Source: Rhizobium sp. CCGE531 (GTDB lineage: Bacteria; Pseudomonadota; Alphaproteobacteria; Rhizobiales; Rhizobiaceae). Taken from it: DNA of 64,000 bases. The position numbers were made by a program, and so were the translations under genes. The DNA lies in contig NZ_CP032684.1 in NCBI RefSeq assembly GCF_003627795.1, positions 2,271,001 to 2,335,000 on the forward strand, in the 5' to 3' direction. The notes beneath the pieces were generated by a model that searched no databases, was not told the origin of the DNA, and saw nothing but the letters and a program-made list of their open reading frames with translations. Positions 9,527 to 16,672 of the stretch are shown piece by piece. Position 1 is the stretch's first letter. Every line of letters starts with the position of its first letter.

Positions 9527-10279
9527 ATGCAGCTTGAGCTTATTCGCAACGCGACGCTGAAGGTCACCTATGGCGGCCATATTCTGCTGATCGACCCCTA
9601 TTTCGCGCCACGCCACAGTCTCCCGTCCTTTACCGGCCGTTCTCCCAACCCGATGACCGAATTGCCGCGCGCAATCGACGACATCCTTGAGGGCGTCGAG
9701 CTGGTGATCGTTTCGCATCTGCATACCGATCATTTCGATGCCGTGGCGAAAGAGCGCCTGCCGAAATCTCTGCCGATCCTCTGCCAGCCGGGCGACGAGC
9801 AGAAAATCCGCGAGGCCGGTTTCGCGGATGTCACGCCCCTTTCCCAATCGACCGTATGGCAGGGAGTGACGATCACGCCGCGACAAGGCAGCCATGGCGT
9901 CGGGCCGGTCGTGGAGAAAATGGGGTCGGTCATCGGCTTCACCCTGGAGGCTGATGGCGAACCCACCGTCTACTGGGCGGGCGACACGGTGCTCTATCCT
10001 CCGGTCGTGGAAACGATCCAGCAGGTCTCGCCTGACATCATCGTCACGCATTCCTGCGGTGCGCGCTGGGACGGGGATCTGATCGTCATGGATGACAACC
10101 AGACGCTCGAAGTCAGCCGCCTCGCACCGCAGGCGACCGTCATCGCAACCCACATGGAAGCGCTTGATCACGCAACCGTCACACGCCTCGATCTGCGCCG
10201 GAGTGCAAATGTGGCTGGTCTCGATCCGTCGCGGCTGCTGATACCCGCCGACGGTGAAATGTTTGCCTTGGGTCGATGA
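9527..10279 (+). CDS. Metallo-beta-lactamase-fold metal-dependent hydrolase
   Basis: A 250-aa MBL-fold protein of the UPF0173/UlaG-like type. The metal motif HxHxDH is seen as H64-L-H66-T-D68-H69. A second conserved block (GSHGVGPV) and WAGDTVLY and ATHMEALDH carry further ligand residues. It starts 21 bp after moaA and could be cotranscribed. Nothing in the sequence gives a substrate. No signal peptide, so probably cytosolic. Confidence 0.88.
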   Translation: MQLELIRNATLKVTYGGHILLIDPYFAPRHSLPSFTGRSPNPMTELPRAIDDILEGVELVIVSHLHTDHFDAVAKERLPKSLPILCQPGDEQKIREAGFADVTPLSQSTVWQGVTITPRQGSHGVGPVVEKMGSVIGFTLEADGEPTVYWAGDTVLYPPVVETIQQVSPDIIVTHSCGARWDGDLIVMDDNQTLEVSRLAPQATVIATHMEALDHATVTRLDLRRSANVAGLDPSRLLIPADGEMFALGR

Positions 10280-10363
10280 TTTGATCGAATCTCGACAGAC
10301 AGCCCGATTGGCGGTCCGAACTCGTGCCAACAGCAGGACAACGCGACGATCCGCTCCGACAAC

Positions 10364-10762
10364 CTAGCGCGACCCGAAGCGCCTTTTCGCCTCGTCGGTC
10401 GCCGGCATATATAGCGAAACTGCCGTTCCCTCAGGATCGCGGAACTGGAAGGTCTTGTTACCCCAGGGCATTATCTTCAGCTCGTGAACGAGAGGAACCT
10501 TGTCCTTCAGGCGCTCATATTCCACATCGATGTCCTCGACCTGGAATTCGAGGTAGGCGGTGCGATTGGCGCCGGGCTCGGCGCTACCTTCTTTCCAAAG
10601 CGCGACAGTCTCGACAGAACCGATAGCCAAGGTTGCCGCCGGGGTCTCGATCTCGGCAAAGACCGGGGCGAGCCATTGGGCCTGGAGCCCGGTTACCATC
10701 TCATAGAAGGCAACCATGGCGTTGACATCGCCTGCGATGAGACGGGTGGAAGCTAACTTCAT
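10364..10762 (-). CDS. VOC-family protein (glyoxalase/bleomycin resistance fold)
   Basis: A 132-aa protein with the paired beta-alpha-beta-beta-beta modules of the vicinal oxygen chelate fold: FYEMVTGLQAQW in the first half, YLEFQVEDIDVEYERLK and FQFRDPEGTAVSLY in the second. The last block carries the usual metal-ligand Glu (PEGTAV). It is divergent from a WYL regulator 100 bp away, an arrangement suggesting that regulator controls it. The substrate is unknown; dioxygenase, glyoxalase or antibiotic-binding roles cannot be separated. Confidence 0.87.
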   Translation of the reverse strand: MKLASTRLIAGDVNAMVAFYEMVTGLQAQWLAPVFAEIETPAATLAIGSVETVALWKEGSAEPGANRTAYLEFQVEDIDVEYERLKDKVPLVHELKIMPWGNKTFQFRDPEGTAVSLYMPATDEAKRRFGSR

Positions 10763-10834
10763 AACTAGTCCTTTCGATTGACCGCAAAGCCTTCGCGGCC
10801 TCGCAGGACCCCTTGTCGCACGACCCTGCTGCCA

Positions 10835-10861
10835 GCATACTGTCAGCAGGAGTAAGTATGC
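10835..10861. promoter_or_regulatory. Inverted repeat before the WYL regulator
   Basis: GCATACT at 10835-10841 is the reverse complement of AGTATGC at 10855-10861, spacer 13 bp, in the divergent gap between the VOC gene and the WYL regulator. The repeat overlaps the ribosome binding site and ends just before ATG 10863. It could be the regulator's own operator. Evidence is positional only. Confidence 0.35.
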
Positions 10862-10862
10862 G

Positions 10863-11570
10863 ATGCGCCGTGCCGACCGACTGTTTCAGATTATCCAGAT
10901 TCTGCGCCGATCGACCCGGCCGGTGACAGCGAGCGCGCTGGCGGCGGAACTCGAGGTCTCGAAGCGCACCGTTTATCGCGACGTGGCGGACCTGATTGGC
11001 CAGCGAGTTCCGATCGAGGGTGAGGCTGGGCTGGGCTACCTGCTCGCCGCCGGCTACGACATGCCGCCACTGATGCTGGCACCTGACGAGTTGGAGGCGG
11101 TAGTGTTGGGCGCACAATGGGTCTCCGCCCATTCGGACAAGGTGCTCGCCAATGCTGCGCGCGATGTCGTGGCAAAGATCGCCGCCGTCGTTCCCGAGCG
11201 CCTTCGCCTTTTCGTCATCGAGCCGAGCGTGGGCGCAAAACCGACAAGTGGCAAACCTGAGGAACGTGTCGATGCATCGCTGCTCCGATCGGCAATCCGC
11301 AACGGCATCAAACTGCGGCTACGCTACAACTCGGAGGCAAGCGAGGAGACCGAACGAATAGTCTGGCCGGTGATCCTCGGTTATGCCGAAACGAGCAGCC
11401 TGCTGGTCGCCTGGTGCGAGCTACGACAGGGCTTCCGCCATTTCCGCACCGACCGCATCGTCGCAGCAGAAATACTCGATGAGCCTATCGGTTTGCGGTC
11501 GGGCGAATTGCGCCGCCGCTGGCAGCGCTGGCGCGAAGAGCAGGTTCGTCTATCTCCGGACTTGTCGTGA
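10863..11570 (+). CDS. YafY/WYL-family transcriptional regulator
   Basis: A 235-aa regulator with an N-terminal HTH_11 domain (about 1-60: RADRLFQIIQILRRS, VSKRTVYRDVADL) and a C-terminal WYL domain (about 130-225: GIKLRLRYNSEA, GYAETSSLLVAWCELRQGFRHFRTDRI). WYL domains are known to sense small molecules or nucleic acid. ATG 10863 follows AGCAGGAG at about 10 nt. It is divergent from the VOC gene, which is its probable target. Confidence 0.92.
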   Translation: MRRADRLFQIIQILRRSTRPVTASALAAELEVSKRTVYRDVADLIGQRVPIEGEAGLGYLLAAGYDMPPLMLAPDELEAVVLGAQWVSAHSDKVLANAARDVVAKIAAVVPERLRLFVIEPSVGAKPTSGKPEERVDASLLRSAIRNGIKLRLRYNSEASEETERIVWPVILGYAETSSLLVAWCELRQGFRHFRTDRIVAAEILDEPIGLRSGELRRRWQRWREEQVRLSPDLS

Positions 11571-11581
11571 TCAATAGAAAA

Positions 11582-11605
11582 CGCCGGCTCGTTGGCCGGC
11601 GCTTT
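11582..11605. terminator. Hairpin between converging WYL regulator and chemoreceptor genes
   Basis: CGCCGGC at 11582-11588 pairs with GCCGGCG at 11595-11601, loop TCGTTG, with AAAA on the left and CTTT on the right. It lies in the 68-bp gap between two converging genes and may serve both. Confidence 0.55.
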
Positions 11606-11638
11606 CAATGGATTATAGATTTTCTCTAATATACAGAT

Positions 11639-14188
11639 TTAAGCAGCACGATGGCGCGTATCTGCATTGCTGTAAGGCGCGTATTCCACCTCGCCCTCTC
11701 CCGTCCGGAAACGATCGATTTTCTCAGACAGCATGTCGACGCGTTGGCGCAGGCCATGGATTTCGGCATTGTTCTCCTCGACCATGGCCGCGTTCCGCTG
11801 CGTGATAAGCTCCACCTCGGACACCGCGCGGGTGACTTCCTCGATACCGGTCGATTGCTCGGTGGTAGCAGACGAAATATCGGCAACCAGCTTCTGGACG
11901 CCGGTGACGTGGTCGATGATGTCAGCCAGCGCAGCACCTGTCTGCTCGACCAGATGAACGCCGTTGCGCACCTGGGCGGAGCTTGCCGAAATCAGGCCCT
12001 TGATCTCCTTCGCCGCATTGGCGCAACGCTGCGCCAGCTCGCGCACTTCTTGCGCCACCACGGCAAAGCCGCGGCCCGCTTCACCGGCACGGGCAGCTTC
12101 GACGCCGGCATTCAGCGCCAGGAGATTGGTCTGGAAGGCGATTTCGTCGATGACGCCAATGATCGTGGCGATCTTCTCCGACGACCGATTGATCTCGCTC
12201 ATGGCGCCCACTGCCTTGGCGACGACTTCGCCGGATTGGGTCGCATAGGCCTGCGTCTCGTTGACCGATGTCGCCGTCTGCCGCGCACGGTCGGCCGTCG
12301 AGCGCACCAGGTCGCTAAGGCGGCGCAGAGCCCGCGAGCTTTCCTCGAGAGCGGCCGCCTGCTGCTCGGTGCGCCGCGCCAGATCGTCGGCCGACATGGC
12401 GAGGTTGCCGGTGCCGCCCTTGATTTCTTCGGCCGTGTAGCGAACGTCCGTCAGGGTCTCGCGAAGCGCCTCGACCGCATGATTGTAGGTGAAAGCCATT
12501 TCCACGAAGTCCGCGGAGAGGTCTTCGCGCATGCCCTCTTCCAGATTGCCGTCGGCAAGCTTGGCGAGAACGTCCGCCAGCGCATTGAGCGCCTGCTTCT
12601 GCTCGGCCTCGATGCGGGCGCGCTCAGCGGCGCGACGGGATGCCTCTTCAGCAGACAGCGCGCGGGCGCTCTCCGCTTCTCGCTCCAGCCGGACATTTTC
12701 CAGCGCGGCATCGCGGAAGACGCTGACGGAGCGCACCATGTCGCCGATCTCGTCGCCGCGATTGCGCCCGTCGATCGCCACTTCCAGATCGCCGCTTGCA
12801 AGGCGCGTCATGATTTCGGCAACGCGCTTCAGCGGGCCGCGCAGGGTTTCCACCAGCATCAGGCCGCCGATGATGGCGAGCAGCGTGCCGACGATCATGG
12901 CAATGACCGAGACATTGGCCGAGCGTTCGCTGTCTTCCTTGCCGAGTTCCTGTGCCTGGGCGACGAAGACGCGCAACGAGGTCATCGCATCGGCGAGCAG
13001 GCTGTTCGACTGAACGCGCGTCGTCTTCCAGTCAGCCGAGGTCTGCAGAAGATCGGCCGATCCGTTGGTCAGGCCGTCGATCAGTGGCTTCATGTGGGCG
13101 GCGAAATCGCGCATCGTGGCGTTGGTCTGGCCGAGCTCCGAAATTCTGGCCGCGACGGCCTGCAGGTCCTTGAGGTCGGCAAGCACCGGATCGCGCGAGG
13201 CGGCGTCGCGGACATTTTCCATGCGCGATGCATGCAGCGTCAGGCGATCGACCATGCCGAGCGCCTGGTCGACGTGGTCCAGAAGCTCCTTCTGACCATC
13301 GATGATCTTGTCGAGGCTGACAAAGCGATCGGCCGCGGTGTCGCTGTTCTTAGCCGACTGCAGGGTCATCTCGCCTTCGATTTTCACGAAGCTCTGCAGG
13401 ATCGGCCCCATCGCCTCTACCTTCTGATCGGGCGTGGCCGACCCCTTCAGCACCGCATCAAGCTTGTCGGCGGCATCGGAAGCGCTCGCGACGAGAGCGG
13501 CCCCGCGCTTGGATACGAGAGCTTTTGAAACCTTTACCTGCTTCAGAATGGCATCGGCATAGGTACGCGCGTCTGAAATTTCTTCGGTGGAATCGGCCGC
13601 CATCTGCACCTGGATGCGCAGATTGCTCATCTTCTCCGACAGCCCCTTATAGGCGGCGGCATCGTAAAGCAGTTCCTTGGCGAAGGTTTCCTTGTCGCTG
13701 AAATCCTTGCGGATGATATCGATCTGCTTGCCGGCCGCCTTGGCCGTCGCCTCGATGCTCTGCACCGCCTTCTGGATGGCGCCGACATCGCCGTCCTGCT
13801 TCTGCCTGATAGCCCAGAGCGTTGCCTGCTGCGTGCGCATCTTGGCGGCAAGCTCGCCGACTGGAACGATCTTGGCGCGCTGGTCGTCGCTCAGCAATCC
13901 GCTCAGCCGATGCACGCCCTGCTCCTGGGCATCGATCTTTGCCGTCAGCGCCTGGCGCGTCTCTTCCGAAGGCGAAGCGGTGAACTCCTGCAGGGCGGCC
14001 TGCAGGTTCTCGAAGTCGCTGATATTTTCAATCGTCGCACGCGTCACGGTCATGTGACCGTTCAGAATATTGGCCGTGTGATAGCCCGCCAGACCGACGC
14101 CGGCGATGAGGACCACCAGAGGCACTACGAAAATGAGGACCTTGGTGACGATCCGACGGCCTTGCAGAAGACGATCAATGAAAAACAT
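11639..14188 (-). CDS. Methyl-accepting chemotaxis protein
   Basis: A transmembrane chemoreceptor of 849 aa from ATG 14188; GAGG sits 7 nt before this start, and an ATG 17 codons upstream lacks a usable ribosome site. Order: TM1 (KVLIFVVPLVVLIAGVGLAG, about 15-34), a long helical sensing region of about 390 residues, TM2 (VSVIAMIVGTLLAIIGGLML), HAMP (RGPLKRVAEIMTRLASGDL) and a signalling domain with the kinase-contact hairpin DEIAFQTNLLALNAGVEAARA. The sensor region is helical-bundle-like with no Cache fold that I recognise. No CheR-binding pentapeptide is seen at the C-terminus. Orphan: no che genes nearby. Confidence 0.94.
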   Translation of the reverse strand: MFFIDRLLQGRRIVTKVLIFVVPLVVLIAGVGLAGYHTANILNGHMTVTRATIENISDFENLQAALQEFTASPSEETRQALTAKIDAQEQGVHRLSGLLSDDQRAKIVPVGELAAKMRTQQATLWAIRQKQDGDVGAIQKAVQSIEATAKAAGKQIDIIRKDFSDKETFAKELLYDAAAYKGLSEKMSNLRIQVQMAADSTEEISDARTYADAILKQVKVSKALVSKRGAALVASASDAADKLDAVLKGSATPDQKVEAMGPILQSFVKIEGEMTLQSAKNSDTAADRFVSLDKIIDGQKELLDHVDQALGMVDRLTLHASRMENVRDAASRDPVLADLKDLQAVAARISELGQTNATMRDFAAHMKPLIDGLTNGSADLLQTSADWKTTRVQSNSLLADAMTSLRVFVAQAQELGKEDSERSANVSVIAMIVGTLLAIIGGLMLVETLRGPLKRVAEIMTRLASGDLEVAIDGRNRGDEIGDMVRSVSVFRDAALENVRLEREAESARALSAEEASRRAAERARIEAEQKQALNALADVLAKLADGNLEEGMREDLSADFVEMAFTYNHAVEALRETLTDVRYTAEEIKGGTGNLAMSADDLARRTEQQAAALEESSRALRRLSDLVRSTADRARQTATSVNETQAYATQSGEVVAKAVGAMSEINRSSEKIATIIGVIDEIAFQTNLLALNAGVEAARAGEAGRGFAVVAQEVRELAQRCANAAKEIKGLISASSAQVRNGVHLVEQTGAALADIIDHVTGVQKLVADISSATTEQSTGIEEVTRAVSEVELITQRNAAMVEENNAEIHGLRQRVDMLSEKIDRFRTGEGEVEYAPYSNADTRHRAA

Positions 14189-14523
14189 GCGGCGCCTCAA
14201 CTGGATTATAAAAATCTTGAGCGAAGGCGGGATCGTCATTCCTGCTGCGCTGCGGTAGGTGCTTCTGCCTCATGCAAAACCGCAGCGAGCGTCGGAAAAT
14301 AAGATTGAATAAGAATTAATTGCCCACCTAAAAGCCGTTGTATCGGCAAAAAATCTGCAACCGCCGTATCATTCCGCGACCATGGGCCGAAAAAGCTGCA
14401 TTCCATGCGCAACAATTCTACCGCAATGCACAATCGAATTCACCCATCGCAAACGGACAATCGATTCCAATTTGCGGAAAACGGCGCTAATCCAGAGATA
14501 GATATCGGGGACTCATCTTTCTC
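14189..14523. other. Intergenic region between chemoreceptor and DMT gene
   Basis: This 335-bp divergent gap is A+T-richer than its surroundings (for example AATAAGATTGAATAAG near 14299) and should hold promoters for both genes. One short reverse-strand frame (14236-14433) is open, but its composition is not gene-like. I see no repeat or structured RNA here. Confidence 0.4.
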
Positions 14524-15435
14524 ATGCGACTGACCAAGAATACGCAGGGCGCGCTCTTCATGGCGGCATCCATGGCTGCTTTCTGCTGCGGCGATGCGCT
14601 GTCCAAAACGGTTATCGCCACGATGAATGCCGGCGAGATCATCTTCATCCGCGGCCTCTTCACCAGCTTTTTGGTCTATCTGCTGGCCCGCAGGATGGGC
14701 GCCCTGCGCTCCTGGAAGGTCATATTGCAGCCGATGATCGCGTTGCGCATCGCCTGTGAGGCAATCGCCGCCGCAACCTACATCACCGCTCTCGGGATGA
14801 TGCCCATCGCCAACGCCGCCGCCATCCAGCAGGCCGTACCGCTGGCGGTCACGCTCGGTGCGATGATCTTTCTCAAGGAGCCCGTGGGATGGAGGCGCTG
14901 GACGGCGATAGGCGTCGGCTTCATGGGCGTGCTGATTATCATCCGGCCTGGTCCGCAGGGTTTCACCACGGCTGCGTTGCTCGTCATCGCCTGCATGTTT
15001 GCGACCGCCGCCCGCGATCTGGCGACGCGCTGCATCGACAAGGAGGTGCCGTCGCTGATGATCACCCTCTGCACCGCAATTTCCATATCCATCTTCGGCG
15101 CCTTGTGCATCGTTCCTTTCGGGGGATGGCAGCCGGTGAGCACGACGTCGCTGATGCAGATCCTGTTGGCCTCCGTTCTTGTGCTGATCGGTTATCAAGC
15201 GGTGATCCTGGCGATGCGCACCGGTGAAATCTCCTTCGTCGCACCGTTCCGCTATCTGAGCCTCATCTGGTCTGTCTTGCTCGGTTTGATTATCTTCGAC
15301 GAGGTGCCGGACAGCTGGTCCATCTTCGGCGCGGCAGTTGTCATCGCTTCCGGCATCTATACTTTCTATCGGGAAAGCAAACGACGCGGTGTCGATCCCG
15401 TCGCGCAGGAATCAGAACCGCGCGTCCCGGCCTGA
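14524..15435 (+). CDS. DMT-superfamily (EamA) transporter
   Basis: A 303-aa inner-membrane protein with ten predicted helices in two EamA repeats, the second beginning near GFTTAALLVIACMFATAARDL. Members export metabolites or amino acids. The RIACEAIAAATYITALGMMP and ANAAAIQQAVPLAVTLGA blocks are typical. Its TGA (15433-15435) lies inside the ribosome site of mobA 11 bp downstream, so translation may be coupled. A role tied to molybdenum cofactor is not implied. Confidence 0.9.
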   Translation: MRLTKNTQGALFMAASMAAFCCGDALSKTVIATMNAGEIIFIRGLFTSFLVYLLARRMGALRSWKVILQPMIALRIACEAIAAATYITALGMMPIANAAAIQQAVPLAVTLGAMIFLKEPVGWRRWTAIGVGFMGVLIIIRPGPQGFTTAALLVIACMFATAARDLATRCIDKEVPSLMITLCTAISISIFGALCIVPFGGWQPVSTTSLMQILLASVLVLIGYQAVILAMRTGEISFVAPFRYLSLIWSVLLGLIIFDEVPDSWSIFGAAVVIASGIYTFYRESKRRGVDPVAQESEPRVPA

Positions 15436-15445
15436 GGTCTCGGTC

Positions 15446-16096
15446 ATGCCCAGTTTCATCGCGAGTGCAGAGGATATTCCAGTCGTCCTTCTTGCCGGAG
15501 GCCGATCGAGCCGCATGGGTGCAAACAAAGCCTTTGCTCTGCTCGGTGGCGAAAGCTTGATTGCCCGCATCTCCTCGCGAATCGCACGGCGGCAAAGCAA
15601 GCCAATCGCCTTGAATGCGGACGCTGATTGGCCTGATACCATGGGGATGCGGCTGGTTCCGGACGAAATCTTAGGCAAACTTGGCCCTCTCGCAGGCGTG
15701 CTTGCCGCCATGCAGGATACGGCACGCAACTATCCGCAGGCCTCGCACGTCGCCACGATCCCGATAGACAGCCCCTTCTTCCCGCTCGACCTCATCGCGC
15801 GGTTCGCCCATGCCGTCGAATGTCCCGATGAGATTATAATTGCCGCATCTCTCGGACAAGACCATCCGGTTTTCGGCCTCTGGCCGGTTTCTGCTGCTGC
15901 AGATCTGGAAACATGGATCGTTTCGGACGAGAAACGGCGCGTCAGGGATTTTCTCGCGCGGCAAAGGGTCCGGCGAGTAGAATTTCCTGTCGTCGAAACG
16001 CGGATCGGTCCGCTCGACCCTTTCTTCAACATCAATACGCCCGCGGAGCTGCTTGAGGCTGAGACATGGCTTGCGGCATTGGAAAGCGCATCATGA
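15446..16096 (+). CDS. mobA: Molybdenum cofactor guanylyltransferase MobA
   Basis: Transfers GMP from GTP to molybdopterin-Mo to make the bis-MGD cofactor used by DMSO-reductase-family enzymes. 216 aa with the nucleotide-binding start VVLLAGGRSSRMGANKA and the family DP/NT ending (FFNINTPAELLEAE). ATG 15446 is chosen because GAGG at 15434-15437 precedes it by 8 nt; the frame is open further upstream but inside the DMT gene. mobB follows with an ATGA overlap. Confidence 0.95.
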   Translation: MPSFIASAEDIPVVLLAGGRSSRMGANKAFALLGGESLIARISSRIARRQSKPIALNADADWPDTMGMRLVPDEILGKLGPLAGVLAAMQDTARNYPQASHVATIPIDSPFFPLDLIARFAHAVECPDEIIIAASLGQDHPVFGLWPVSAAADLETWIVSDEKRRVRDFLARQRVRRVEFPVVETRIGPLDPFFNINTPAELLEAETWLAALESAS

Positions 16097-16623
16097 CCAA
16101 ATCCCGACCGAAGATTTTCGGCATTGCCGGCTGGAAGAACTCCGGCAAGACCGGCCTTGCCGTGCGGCTGGTGACGGAATTCACCCGACGAGGCTATCGG
16201 ATTTCGACAATCAAGCACGCGCATCATGATTTCGATATCGACAAGGTCGGCGCCGACAGCTTCCGGCATCGTGAGGCAGGCGCACACGAAGTCACCATCG
16301 TTTCCGGCACCCGCTATGCCATCATGCATGAATTGCGCGGCGCCCCGGAGCCGAGCTTCGAAGAAATACTGGCCCGCCTTGCCCCTTGCGATCTCGTATT
16401 GATCGAGGGCTACAAGCGAGAGCCTATCCCGAAGATCGAAGCCCGCCGTCTTGAAGCCGTCCAGCGCGAGCCGCTTGCCCCGCAGGATCCCCATATCGTC
16501 GCCATCGCCGCCGACCATTCGGTGGAAGACGCTGGCTCGCTCTCTGTTTTCGATCTCGACGACACGCTTGCGATCGCGGATTTCATCGCCGCCATAGTCG
16601 GCCTCGGCAAACCGGCAAAATAA
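16093..16623 (+). CDS. mobB: Molybdopterin-guanine dinucleotide accessory protein MobB
   Basis: A 176-aa GTP-binding protein that assists MobA. The P-loop is GWKNSGKT at the N-terminus; STIKHAHHDFDIDKVGADSFRHREAGA and LIEGYKREPIPKIE are characteristic MobB blocks. ATG 16093 overlaps the mobA stop as ATGA, so the two are translationally coupled. A strong hairpin follows the stop. Confidence 0.95.
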   Translation: MTKSRPKIFGIAGWKNSGKTGLAVRLVTEFTRRGYRISTIKHAHHDFDIDKVGADSFRHREAGAHEVTIVSGTRYAIMHELRGAPEPSFEEILARLAPCDLVLIEGYKREPIPKIEARRLEAVQREPLAPQDPHIVAIAADHSVEDAGSLSVFDLDDTLAIADFIAAIVGLGKPAK

Positions 16624-16624
16624 A

Positions 16625-16652
16625 GGGCCGCCGGTTTCCCGGCGGCCCCTTA
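16625..16652. terminator. Strong hairpin after mobB
   Basis: GGGCCGCCGG (16625-16634) pairs perfectly with CCGGCGGCCC (16639-16648), loop TTTC, with CCTTAAT after it and TAAA before it. It separates mobB from the converging OmpA-like gene and may act in both directions. Confidence 0.75.
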
Positions 16653-16672
16653 ATAGATATGTAGGCTAAGGC

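Noticed and set aside
11651..13528. A 625-codon open frame on the plus strand opposite the chemoreceptor gene
   Set aside because: It is a shadow of the true gene in high-G+C DNA: it lacks a ribosome site, its residues are Arg/Gly/Ala/His-skewed and no domain is seen.
14236..14433. Short reverse-strand frame between the chemoreceptor and DMT genes
   Set aside because: 65 codons, no ribosome site, no family resemblance; lies in a promoter region.
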